DNA of 39,193 nt. It comes from Thermoanaerobaculia bacterium. GTDB taxonomy: Bacteria > Acidobacteriota > Thermoanaerobaculia > Multivoradales > JAIOJS01. A program made the position numbers and the translations under genes. Where the stretch lies: the NCBI GenBank assembly GCA_019911795.1, contig JAIOJS010000440.1:1-39193 (forward strand). Reading direction: 5' to 3'. The notes under the pieces were generated by a model. It searched no databases, was not told where the DNA came from, and saw only the letters and a list, made by a program, of their open reading frames with translations. Each line of letters starts with the position of its first letter. Position 1 is the stretch's first letter. Positions 9,808 through 19,700 of this stretch are shown here, piece by piece.

Positions 9808-10407
9808 CTAGGCTTTCAACCCAAGGCGCTCAGCGAGCCAAGAACGTGAGAAGCGCCAATCCCGCACCACCGTCGGTTCAGAAACCTCGAGTAAGCGAGC
9901 CACTTCAGGGACCCCCATTCCCCAGATCACCCGCAACCGAACCACGTTCGCCTTTCTATGATCGAGGGCTTCTAGCCGATCGAGGACTTCTCGGAATGCC
10001 AGGATGTCTGGTAACGGTGCCTCCCCTCTCTTCTCGTCGAGCAGGCTCAATGTCACCCGCACCCACTCACCTCCGCGCTTCTCCGCAAAGCGTCGTCGCT
10101 CGTAATCGATCAGCGTATCGAGCATTACCTTGCTCGCGAAGGCGAGGAAGTGTTGCCTTCCCTCGAACCCGGTGGGTTTCTCGAGCAGCTTCAGAAAGGT
10201 CTCGTTGACCAGAGCGCTCGGCTCGAGGGTGGGGCTGCCCGACCGGTTCCTATACTGCCGCCGCAAGCGATTGGCGGCCAGCCTCTCAAGGTCGGCGTAG
10301 GCCCAGCTGCTCACTCGGGCAAAGGCCTCTTCGTCTCCGTCGGCCGCTAGACGGAGCCAGCGCGTGACATCGAGTGCTTCGCGTGAGCGCGCGTTAGCGT
10401 CTGAGAT
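9808..10407 (-). CDS. ECF-family RNA polymerase sigma factor (ECF linked to the downstream Ser/Thr kinase); start codon uncertain
   Basis: AYADLERLAANRLRRQ...LVNETFLKLLE...HFLAFASKVMLDTLIDYERRRFAEKRGG...VVRLRVIWGMGVPEVARLLEVSEPTVVRDWRFSRSWL; ORF track start is GTG 10314 but the frame is open and sigma-like to 10407. Confidence 0.82.
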   Translation of the reverse strand: MSDANARSREALDVTRWLRLAADGDEEAFARVSSWAYADLERLAANRLRRQYRNRSGSPTLEPSALVNETFLKLLEKPTGFEGRQHFLAFASKVMLDTLIDYERRRFAEKRGGEWVRVTLSLLDEKRGEAPLPDILAFREVLDRLEALDHRKANVVRLRVIWGMGVPEVARLLEVSEPTVVRDWRFSRSWLAERLGLKA

Positions 10408-10612
10408 TGGTGTCTCCTCTTTTCGAACGCAAGCCTAGCACTCCGGGTCCGAGGGCTCCGAACTCCGGCACGGGCTCACAACCGTCACCTTCCACCGTCA
10501 AACGGAGTCACCGGACGAGGGTCGCTTCCAGAATGGTTGATCGCGATTGCGACCGGAATACGGAGTACTCGATGACGGCCCAATTTCCTGGTGCCCTCGT
10601 TCTGGAGAGACC

Positions 10613-11278
10613 ATGCGATACACCTTGTCCTTAGCCTCGATAGCCTCAACCTCGATTGCTCGAGAAGCAGAAACCACCCGACTGACCAGGCTCCTCACCG
10701 GCGTGGTCTTCGCGGTCGTCCTGGCCACGACCGGGACGCCGGCCAGTGCGCACGATGTCGCCTTTGACCGCGAAGGCACGGAACAGCGAGTGATCACCCA
10801 ACCGGAGCCCGGCCAAGTGACGGAAGCGGATCTCGAAATGTTCAAGGACGCCCAGGTCCTGGCCGGTAACGTTGTCGAGTACGAGCTGTTTGTCGCCAAC
10901 AACGGCCCCGATGTGGCGCAGGGAACCACCGTGGTCGACGATCTGCCGGCTTGCATGGCTCTGATGTCGGACAGTTGCGGAGGCACGAACCTACCGCCTT
11001 GGACCTGGGAGATCGGAGATCTGCCGGCCGATGATGAGGCCAGTTGCATCCTGACGCTGGATGGCTCTGGGTGCTCCGGACTGATTGTCAACACAGCCAC
11101 CGTTAGTAGCCTGGCGATCGATCCCTCGCCGGGTGACGAGACCGACACCGCGGAGGTCCTCCTCGAAGGGTCCGGCGCCACGGACATCCCCACCGTACCC
11201 GCTTCCGGGCTAGTCCTCCTCATCGCCATCCTGACGGTTGTCGCCACGACCCGACTCAGGACGCGAGTCCATCGATGA
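10613..11278 (+). CDS. DUF11-like exported protein with IPTL-CTERM-like C-terminal anchor
   Basis: ATG 10613 after GGAGAG; signal peptide; VEYELFVANNGPDVAQGTTVVDDLP is DUF11-like; ends DIPTVPASGLVLLIAILTVVATTRLRTRVHR (IPT + TM + basic tail). Confidence 0.75.
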   Translation: MRYTLSLASIASTSIAREAETTRLTRLLTGVVFAVVLATTGTPASAHDVAFDREGTEQRVITQPEPGQVTEADLEMFKDAQVLAGNVVEYELFVANNGPDVAQGTTVVDDLPACMALMSDSCGGTNLPPWTWEIGDLPADDEASCILTLDGSGCSGLIVNTATVSSLAIDPSPGDETDTAEVLLEGSGATDIPTVPASGLVLLIAILTVVATTRLRTRVHR

Positions 11279-12705
11279 CGACGTCCAGGAAAGCAGGAAG
11301 GCAGGCGCTCCTCGCCCCCGCACTCCTAGCCCTAGCTCTCATCGTAGGGCCAGCCGTGGGTGCGAGGACGACCGACCACCACCAGGCCGATGGGATCGAA
11401 GAAGACCAGCGAGGGGATCTCGGTACCTTCGACGAGGTGCCTTCCCCCTCTTTCGAGCCCAACCCCCTAGGCGGGACCGTTCGCCGAGTAGACCTCATTG
11501 TGCAGGAGGGAGACCTGCTCCCGGATGAGGACTTTGCCATTGGAACCCTCTACTATCCTCGGACCAACAGCAACGGAGTCCTGGGCTTTGTTGGCCTCTA
11601 TGAGGCCGCGGCCGGCAACGATGCCTTCGTATGGTGGAACGATCGCATCGTCTGGCGCAACTCGGATGCTGCGGGTGTCTCCCTCACCAACATCGAGCCA
11701 TCGATGGGACTCTCCGACTCGGGTCAGTACATCTACAGCGTGTATGTCGATGGCGACGATGCGGTTTGGTCGCGGACGGGACTCGTGACGAAGGCCGGAC
11801 AGCAAGCCCCACGTCTTCCAACGGGAGTCCTTTCGACGTTTCACAGTCGACCCAGCATGCTGCCCAACGGTGATGCGTACTGGGTGGCGGGGTTCAACGA
11901 GAGCGGCGGTTCCTCGACCGAGGGTCGAGTGCTCTACCTCAAGCGGGCTTCCCCTCCCGGCACCTTCGTCGTCTTGCGTTCCGACCAGCTGATCGGCGGC
12001 TTGCCCATCGATCGGCCGAACGGGGTTGGCTACGACTACGCCATCTCCCAGGACGGTAGCCATCACATTCATGAGCTGATACTGCGAACCGATGACCCCT
12101 CGAATGACGCCCATGTCGTCGTTGACGCATTGCCGGTCGCCCGAGAATCTGACCCTACCGGCGACGGCGACTCATGGGCCACCTTCGGGCTCGAAGCGAT
12201 CAACAACCAGGGCGACTACCTGGTCTCCGGCACCACCGATGCTCCCAGTTCCCAGGACCACATCCTCGTCTACAACGGTTCCGTGGTGGTTCGCGAAGGC
12301 CAGCAATTGGGCGGAATAACCTTAAACGCCGACTCCTTCGTTGATGGGCTGGCCCTCAACAATCTCGGTGAGGCGGTCGTCCTTTGGAGATCCCCAGGGA
12401 AGGAACTGCTCTACCACTCGTGCTCGGCCTCGAACTTGGCGGGGGCGAAGATCTTGGCTCGCACCGGCGACCCATTGGATTTCGACGGCGATGGCGTCGA
12501 GGATGCCACTCTCACCGATTTCGTAGCGAATACAGTCCTCGGGCAGGGCCTTGCGCTAACCGATCTAGGTCGCGTTTACGTCGCGGCAAGAGTTGCCTAC
12601 GGTGGCCCCTCTGTGGACGCCATGCTTGGCTTCCATCTTCCGGGCTGCCTCTTCTCGGATGGATTCGAGTCCGGCAACCTGGGCGCCTGGGGGGATAGAC
12701 CCTAG
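11275..12705 (+). CDS. Secreted protein with C-terminal DGFESG tag
   Basis: Start overlaps previous stop (ATGA); signal-like N-terminus; ends LFSDGFESGNLGAWGDRP*. Confidence 0.85.
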   Translation: MTTSRKAGRQALLAPALLALALIVGPAVGARTTDHHQADGIEEDQRGDLGTFDEVPSPSFEPNPLGGTVRRVDLIVQEGDLLPDEDFAIGTLYYPRTNSNGVLGFVGLYEAAAGNDAFVWWNDRIVWRNSDAAGVSLTNIEPSMGLSDSGQYIYSVYVDGDDAVWSRTGLVTKAGQQAPRLPTGVLSTFHSRPSMLPNGDAYWVAGFNESGGSSTEGRVLYLKRASPPGTFVVLRSDQLIGGLPIDRPNGVGYDYAISQDGSHHIHELILRTDDPSNDAHVVVDALPVARESDPTGDGDSWATFGLEAINNQGDYLVSGTTDAPSSQDHILVYNGSVVVREGQQLGGITLNADSFVDGLALNNLGEAVVLWRSPGKELLYHSCSASNLAGAKILARTGDPLDFDGDGVEDATLTDFVANTVLGQGLALTDLGRVYVAARVAYGGPSVDAMLGFHLPGCLFSDGFESGNLGAWGDRP

Positions 12706-12801
12706 CCGATGAGTCCAGTCGAGACCCCGACCAAACAGCTCGTCGAACAGCTCGTCTCGCCCGGCCCGCGGGAGACTCGCCAGGAAGCTCAGCTGGAGCC
12801 T

Positions 12802-13647
12802 CTACTCCGGATCGAACAGAAGGAGTGCGGTCGCGGCGAGGGCTACCTCCTGTCGGAGCGCCGGAGAGAGGCCGGGAGCGAGGTAGACGTACCCGGCATC
12901 GAGCAGATCGACGCTGCCTACCACTCGCGAGCCCTGACGCAGCTCGTACCCGACCACTCCTGGCAAGGTGCGGGGACGCCCGTTGCGGTCCGGTACCTGG
13001 CGCAGACTGGTGATCGTCAACCGGCCGTCGCCGCGCCCCATTGAGCCGGTCATGTTTACACCGGTGCCTGCGAGCGACAATGTCTCGATACCACCGGCAG
13101 CCCCACGCACCGCACAGGTGAGTCGGGTCTTCCCCATCGCCACCTCCCAGGAGCTGTCGTCGTCCTCGTGGCGCAGGATCGGCGTGCGCGAGCGGCACTC
13201 GACCTCCCGCTCTCCGCCGTCGTCAGCGACAAACACGAACCGGTAGGGTTGGGTGCGGACTCCCGCCTCGACATCGAACACACCGGCGCTCCACGCGAAG
13301 CTTTCCCCCGTGCGCGTCTGCCGGGTCGAGAAGCCGCCGAACTGCAGGGGCTGACGCCAGTGGCGCGACGTCGCGCCACGGACTGCGTAGACCTCACCCG
13401 CCGCGAGGGTGGGGTCGACCAGCACCCGCAGGGACACGCTACTGCAAGCTACCGCGCCCAGCACGACGAAGGCGAGAGTGCACTTCGAGACGGTGACCGC
13501 CGGGCCACCAGCGAGGATCGGCGGGCCCGAAGACTCCCGTCCCCTCCGTCCGTCGAGAGCGACCTTGACCGAGGACACCGCCCCCCGAACCCAACGATCC
13601 AGGATCTTCACAAACCGAAACGAGTTGGCTGACCTGACGTAGTTCAT
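12802..13647 (-). CDS. Putative lipoprotein / envelope protein of unknown function
   Basis: ATG 13647 with GGAGAA upstream; hydrophobic CTLAFVVLGAVAC lipobox-like; long uninterrupted frame. Confidence 0.6.
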   Translation of the reverse strand: MNYVRSANSFRFVKILDRWVRGAVSSVKVALDGRRGRESSGPPILAGGPAVTVSKCTLAFVVLGAVACSSVSLRVLVDPTLAAGEVYAVRGATSRHWRQPLQFGGFSTRQTRTGESFAWSAGVFDVEAGVRTQPYRFVFVADDGGEREVECRSRTPILRHEDDDSSWEVAMGKTRLTCAVRGAAGGIETLSLAGTGVNMTGSMGRGDGRLTITSLRQVPDRNGRPRTLPGVVGYELRQGSRVVGSVDLLDAGYVYLAPGLSPALRQEVALAATALLLFDPE

Positions 13648-13960
13648 CGTTTGTTCTCCTTGGTTGGCCGCGAACATTTAGCACGAGACGTGCCAGCGGC
13701 CAACTGTGGCTACGTGGAGGCGTCCCTTGGGGGTAGTGGTACCTCTTGTGGATGGCCGCTTGTCTGGTCGCGTCGCTGGTCAGGCTCTCCAAGCGGCTGA
13801 GGTCTCGCCCCGCCGCCCCGCCGGGACGGGGCGGCTCGGGTGGGACCTCATGGCTGGTGAAACCGATCCGCATGACGGAGAAACGGTGTCGTATGGCGAA
13901 CCACAGCACCTCTCGGTACTCTGCCCACTCACGCCAGCACAACAACGGAGGACGAAGAAG

Positions 13961-15460
13961 ATGCGGTTACTCGACAGCGTTACTGGGGCACGCATGGGTC
14001 TGGGGTTCAGTTGTAAGGCTCGATCGGTTCTCGTGGTGGGATTCCTGGCGTCTCAAGTGATCTTGGGTCCGGCGGTTCATGCTGATGAAGCCGCTCCGAA
14101 GGCGGTGTCTCCGGTGGGCGAATCGGGGGTGGCTCTCGTCGAGGCACAGTGTCCGACCTTCAGCTGGACCACGATCGAGGGCGAAGGTGGATATGAGCTG
14201 GTCGTGTACCGAGTGCGTCCGGAGACCCACGAAGCCACGCTCGATGAGAAGCCCGCGCTTTGGGTTGGTGTACCCGACGGGGCCAACAGCTGGACTCCGG
14301 GCCTGGAACGCTGCCTGGATCCGGGGCAACGCTACGCGTGGTCAATTCGAGCGATCAGAGAGGGTGATCCCAGTTGGTCGCAGCCCAGCGTGTTTGAGAT
14401 AGTGCCCCGGGCCGCCGCCGAAGACATTCGGCAGGCAGTGGAGATTCTGCGTCGGGAACTAGCGTCACAGAGTGCATCTCAGATTGAGAGCAGGACCCAG
14501 GAAAGTGACAGGACCCAGGACAGGACCCACTCGACTCAGACGAGTAGCCCTCGCCGCAGCCGTTCACCGTCTCCGGCTGGGCAAAGCGCTACCCAAGGTG
14601 GAAGTTCTTTCGACGTCGATGGTTCCGGAAACGTCGTAGCGAACTCCTTCACCGGAAGCGGCGTCGGTTTGACGGGGGTCGCGGCCGACACGGCCACGAC
14701 CGCAGACTCAGCCGCTTCGGCGACGACCGCCTCGGCCCTGGCGGTCGATCCGCAGCGTTGCTCCGCGACGGACGCAATGAGCGGGATCCTTGCCAATGGA
14801 GATCCCTTCGGATGTATCGACGTCGTCGATGCGAGTGAGCTGGCAACGCAGCTGGCAACGCATAGTGCCTCGTCGGACCACGACGGGCGCTACGCCCCGT
14901 TGACCGGTCAACAGGTGACGGGCAACCTGTCGGTGAGAGCGACTCCCGGTACCAGTGACCCCGGAGTCACCGTCGATGGCAGTGACAATCAAAGCAACGG
15001 ACCTGCCCTTCGAGTGGTGGGCGATCTCCAAGTCCAGGGAGCAGCTACCAATTCGATCTACGTCGACGGTGTAATCCGCGGCGAGTGTCGCAAGGACTCA
15101 TTGGGAAGGCCCTGGGACGAGGTGGGAATCTGGTGTATCGATCCGGTGGCGCGGGCTGGCGCAAACGGTTTGTCATCGATCCAGACGTGCCACGCGGAAC
15201 GCGCCATGCTCTGCCCTCTCGAGGCGATCTTGACCTGCGATGCGGCCAATCTGGGTGATCCAACTCTCAATTCCTGTGGAGTCGTTACTGATACACCGGC
15301 CCCCGTGATGGTGCTTCGCACCTTGGGCCACGATGGAAATGCTAGTGGAAGTGCCTTCGATGAACTCCTCTCCTACAATGGGAGCGGCAATTTGGTAGCG
15401 CCGGTCGATGACTCCGTCACCTTGCCCTTTTTCTGTTGTTCGCTGGCCGCGGGGCTCTGA
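13961..15460 (+). CDS. Surface protein paralog A: beta-sandwich-like N-terminus, tail-fibre-like GSGNVVANSFTGSG segment, Cys-rich C-terminal module ending PFFCC
   Basis: ATG 13961 after GGAGGACGAAGAAG; aligns end to end with 21267-22682 by eye. Confidence 0.85.
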   Translation: MRLLDSVTGARMGLGFSCKARSVLVVGFLASQVILGPAVHADEAAPKAVSPVGESGVALVEAQCPTFSWTTIEGEGGYELVVYRVRPETHEATLDEKPALWVGVPDGANSWTPGLERCLDPGQRYAWSIRAIREGDPSWSQPSVFEIVPRAAAEDIRQAVEILRRELASQSASQIESRTQESDRTQDRTHSTQTSSPRRSRSPSPAGQSATQGGSSFDVDGSGNVVANSFTGSGVGLTGVAADTATTADSAASATTASALAVDPQRCSATDAMSGILANGDPFGCIDVVDASELATQLATHSASSDHDGRYAPLTGQQVTGNLSVRATPGTSDPGVTVDGSDNQSNGPALRVVGDLQVQGAATNSIYVDGVIRGECRKDSLGRPWDEVGIWCIDPVARAGANGLSSIQTCHAERAMLCPLEAILTCDAANLGDPTLNSCGVVTDTPAPVMVLRTLGHDGNASGSAFDELLSYNGSGNLVAPVDDSVTLPFFCCSLAAGL

Positions 15461-15462
15461 GA

Positions 15463-16653
15463 ATGTCTGGCTCAGACTACTCTCGGAAGTTCGTCGGTGC
15501 TCTACTCCTGGGCTCGTTCTGCCTCGGATCCGCAGCCTGGGCAGATCCCTGCTCCGTCCCGGGAAGCCACCTCACGCTGGCTGAGGCGATCGCCGATTCG
15601 GGCTGCGATCCCATCACCCTCGGTGTCGGCAGCTTCACCGCATCCGTAGCGATCGACCGAAGCCTTTCGCTCCTCGGGAGCGGTGCCGATCTGACCCAAC
15701 TCGTTGGCCTCCTGGACGTCGGTGTCCTCTCTATCGGCAGTGCAGCTGACGTCGAGCTTCAAGGACTCGCGCTCTCGGTTCACGCAGACTCGGTACAGGA
15801 TCAGGCCTTGACCAAAGCAGCCGGCGCCACGGTGTCTCTTTCGGAGGTCAGGGTTTCCACCGCGCCGCCCGTCGTTCCCCCTCCACCCCTCGATGACGCG
15901 GTGGCGCTCTGGAACTTCGCCAACGAGGCAGACAGTCTGGGACGCGAGAGCGATTTCGCAACCACGGGCACGTTCTCGGTCGGCAACGTGGCCTCCCTCA
16001 GTCCCACGTTCGCGGCCAACGCCGATGGCTTCGTGGGCCAGGAAGGTGCCGCCCCCAACTGCAGCCCGAGTTGGGGTTCGATCTTCGACGTTCCCGGGAA
16101 CCATGAACTCTCACAAGTTGCCGGTGGCTCGATGACGATGTGGGCCAGATTCAAGATGGCGGCCTTCGATGGAATTGACGATCTCTTCCGCTTCGGGAGT
16201 ATCGCTGACGCCGACCAGGGGACGTACGAACTGGAGCTCGATACTCAACGGGCCCTCTTTTCTGTCCTGGGGTCCGGAGACACGGTCGAGACGTCGTTGC
16301 AGCATGGTACGCAGCTCTCCCCGGACAGTTGGTACGACGTAGCCGGCATCTTCGACGCGGACGCTCACGCGCTGTTCATCCTCGTTCACGATCCTGAGAC
16401 CGGAGGAGCGGTTGGCAGCCCGGTAGCCGAATTTGTGTCCTTTTCTACGCTGCAGCTCCCCGAGGATCTCATCCTGCTCTTTCTAGAGGCGCCGTTCAAC
16501 GCCAATGGATGCAACACGGGTGGGCAACTGGAGATGGCGGCGGTGTGGAATCGAGCTCTCTCCTTCGCAGAGGTTCGCCAACTCTCGATCGATCCGCTGG
16601 CCGGTGCACTCTTCGTCGACGGCTTCGAGAGCGGTGACACCACTGCATGGTAG
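15463..16653 (+). CDS. Tagged partner protein A: beta-solenoid-like N-terminus + LamG/concanavalin-like domain + DGFESGDTTAW*
   Basis: ADPCSVPGSHLTLAEAIADSGCDPITLGVGSFTASVAIDRSLSLLGSG matches 23183-23653; WARFKMAAFDGIDDLFRFGS...LAGALFVDGFESGDTTAW*. Confidence 0.85.
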   Translation: MSGSDYSRKFVGALLLGSFCLGSAAWADPCSVPGSHLTLAEAIADSGCDPITLGVGSFTASVAIDRSLSLLGSGADLTQLVGLLDVGVLSIGSAADVELQGLALSVHADSVQDQALTKAAGATVSLSEVRVSTAPPVVPPPPLDDAVALWNFANEADSLGRESDFATTGTFSVGNVASLSPTFAANADGFVGQEGAAPNCSPSWGSIFDVPGNHELSQVAGGSMTMWARFKMAAFDGIDDLFRFGSIADADQGTYELELDTQRALFSVLGSGDTVETSLQHGTQLSPDSWYDVAGIFDADAHALFILVHDPETGGAVGSPVAEFVSFSTLQLPEDLILLFLEAPFNANGCNTGGQLEMAAVWNRALSFAEVRQLSIDPLAGALFVDGFESGDTTAW

Positions 16654-16684
16654 ACCGCCTAGGAGCAGTACGGACGGGCCCCAA

Positions 16685-16736
16685 CAAGCTGATCTAGCAA
16701 ATTGGTCTAGCAAGTTGATCTAGCAAACCAATCTAG
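16685..16736. repeat. Four-copy 13-bp tandem repeat in a convergent intergenic region
   Basis: CAAGCTGATCTAG / CAAATTGGTCTAG / CAAGTTGATCTAG / CAAACCAATCTAG, contiguous 13-mers. Confidence 0.95.
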
Positions 16737-19700
16737 ATCGCGTCGGCCGTCTCGATTGTCGTGTCGTCATGGAGGACCTTCGACGGTCGAACTTGGTAGC
16801 GTTCTCGAAAACAGTTCGAGAAGTGGGCGGTGCTCTTGAATCCCACGGCGTAGGCAACCTCGTTCACCGTTCCTTCCTGCTGGGATAGGAGCCGGTGGGC
16901 TCGTTCGAGGCGAGCCTCGCGAATCAGATCGCTGGCCGACACGCGCAACAGGCGCTTCAGGTGACGGTAGAGGGAGACACGGCTTTGAAAAACAAGAGTC
17001 GCCAGCTTGTCGACGTTGAAGTCTTCTTCGTGAAGGTGAGTCTCAATCGCATGGCCGACGCGTCGTAGATAGTCTCGGTCGGTGGGACCAACCGTCTTCT
17101 CCTCTGCGCTGAGGGCTTGCCCTGGGCTCGAAGCGTCCTCGACGGCGCCGGACTGCGTTGGACCGGACTGCGTTGGACCGGGCTGCGTTGGACCGGCAGA
17201 GTACAGGTCAGCGAAACGGTCGCGCAGCCGTTGGCGAGACGAGATCAGGCCGGCGACGGTAGCTCGCAAGACGTCGCCGTGGAAGGGCTTCGCAAGGTAG
17301 GCGTCGGCGCCCTGTTCCAGACCCTCTACCCGGCTCTCGGGCGAGGCCCTGGCCGTCAGGAGAACGATGGGGATGAAATCCGTTTCGGGATTCTTCCGAA
17401 CCGCCCTACACAGTTCGTAGCCGTCGAGCCCAGGCATCATCACATCACTGAGGACCAGATCGGGCAGCTCGTCTTCGATCATCGAGAGGGCTTGGCTTCC
17501 GTCCGAGGCTTCGAGGACCTGATAGCGCGGGTGAAGCTGTCGGCGAACGAGGCGTCTCAAGTCGGGATGGTCGTCCACTATCAGTACCGTGGTGCGTTCC
17601 TCGCCTGGGCCTTCCCCGTCGCTCGCCTGGGTTGCGGCAGAAGCCTCCGGTAGGACCGAGAGAGGCGAACCCGAGGACTCGTCATCGAGAATCAGGCTTG
17701 GTTTCTGCAGTGGGGCCCCATGACGGTCAAACGGTGCCAAGTCCCCATCCTGAATGTGGTCGCGGCCTTGCCGAAGACGGACCACGAAACTGGTTCCTTC
17801 GTCGCCCGTTGTGAGCTCGATCGATCCACCATGCCGTTCGACCACCTCGCGAACCAGCGACAAGCCGAGGCCGAACCCTCCCTCAGAGTTTTGGCTGGAG
17901 GCGCGGCCCCGATAGAAGCGCTCGAAGAGCTGAGGTACTTCAGAAGCCGGGATCCCGGGACCATCGTCTCTGACCTCGAGAAGGACATCGCCATCATCAC
18001 CCTCGGACACTCCGAGCGACACCTCGACCGTGCTGCCCTGGGGGGTGTGCTTGATGGCGTTGGCGATCAAGTTGATCACCACCGATTCGAGCTGAAGTTC
18101 GTCGAACCAAACCGGACACGGCCCTTCGGGAGGGATCACCCGAAGGGTTGTCGAGCGTCTCTCGGCTAACGGTTGAAGCTCTTCGACCAGCCGCTGCAAG
18201 AAGACAGCTAGGTCGTGCTCGCGGCAGTGCAGACGGGTCAGTTCCGCTTCACTGCGGGCCGCTCCGAGCAGTCGGTCGACCAGGCGATGCAACCTTTCAG
18301 CGTTGCGGAGTGTCGTGGAAACCTCTTCGCTCGCGGCGGCTGGTAGCCTACCGAGTCGGTCCTCGCTGAGGTCCTTCAAGGGGCCCAAAATCAAGGTCAG
18401 CGGCGTTCTTAGCTCGTGGCTAATGCCGGCCATGAATCGGGAACGCGATTCCGCCAGGTCGCCGAGGCGGATCGCCTGCCGCTTGACCACATCTCTCTCG
18501 GTAGCCAGAGCCGCCGTTCGCTTTCTGACCGCCAACTCGAGGAGACGAGAGCGTCGGCGCAGCTGTCGGGTGGAGAGACTCCAGCCAATGCCGATCGTGG
18601 CCAGAGCCAGGACGGCCAACAGTAGGTCAAAGGCCCAAGTCTCGCGAAAGCGAGGAAGGACGATGACTCGCTGTTCGGCCACGGCCTCGCTCCAGGCTTT
18701 CCCGGAGTGGCGTGCTTGGACTTGAAAACGGTAGTCACCGGGTGGTGGGTCCCGGTAGGTAGCGATTCGGCGGCCAGTGCCGAGAATCCACTCCTTATCC
18801 AGGGGCTCGAGGCGGTAGCGGAACGATAGGAGTTCGGGCGCGGTGAGGTGGATGGCGCTAAAGGCAAAACCCAAATCTCGGGTAGCCCGACGGGGAATAG
18901 TGATCCGAGGCCCGGGCCTCGAGCCCTCCTGACTGGAGTGGACCTCGGTGATGACCACTTCAGGTAGGAACCGTTCTCGCCTGGCCACCGCGCTGGGGTC
19001 CACCGCGATGACGCCACCAAACGTGGAGAACCAGAGACGACCATCTGGACCGGCGACGGCCGGTCGGCCGGTTGTCTCTGGATTGGCGAGACCGTCGTCA
19101 CGTCCGAAGGAGAGGACTTGAAGGTGGTCGCTCTCGCCGGAGACCAGCGCCTCGAGGTCGCTGGAACGAACTCGGTGGATGCCACGGTTGCCCGCGAGCC
19201 AATAGGCGCCGAAGCGATCGGCGACGATACTCGAAACCACCGCTTCGGGCAGACCCTGGTTGGTCGAGATCGCAGTGAAGGACTTGCCATCGTAGTGGAC
19301 CAGGCCCCCACCATAGGTTCCCAACCACAGTCCGTTCTTTCCGTCAGGGTGGATCGCGCGCACGTTCTCTACCGGCAGTCCCTCGGCCTTTCCGAAGCGC
19401 TCGAGGCGATCTTGACGCAATCGATAGAGCCCGTCGGCGGTGCCGATCCAGAGTCCTCCATCGCCATCGCTGGCCAGTGCAGGATTGACCGCCAGGGGCC
19501 AGTCGCCGGTGACGCGAGGACCCTCGGCGAGCCGGGCATCGACACGCTGCAGACTTCGCTCGGAGGCGACCCAGAGGATTCCATCGTCGACTGGATCCTC
19601 GGTGATCCAGGTACCGTCCATGTCCAGGCGGTGGAAGGAGGATGGATTCGGGACCCGGTTGGCTCCCGGCCCACCGAAGGTCCAGCTCCGCCCCCGTCGG

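Noticed and set aside
13439-13945. 168-aa minus-strand ORF between the lipoprotein-like gene and paralog A
   Set aside because: Mostly overlaps the lipoprotein gene in another frame; no family resemblance or RBS.
14485-14530. caggaccca repeats in paralog A (RTQESDRTQDRTH)
   Set aside because: Short, imperfect low-complexity linker; not distinctive beyond the main findings.
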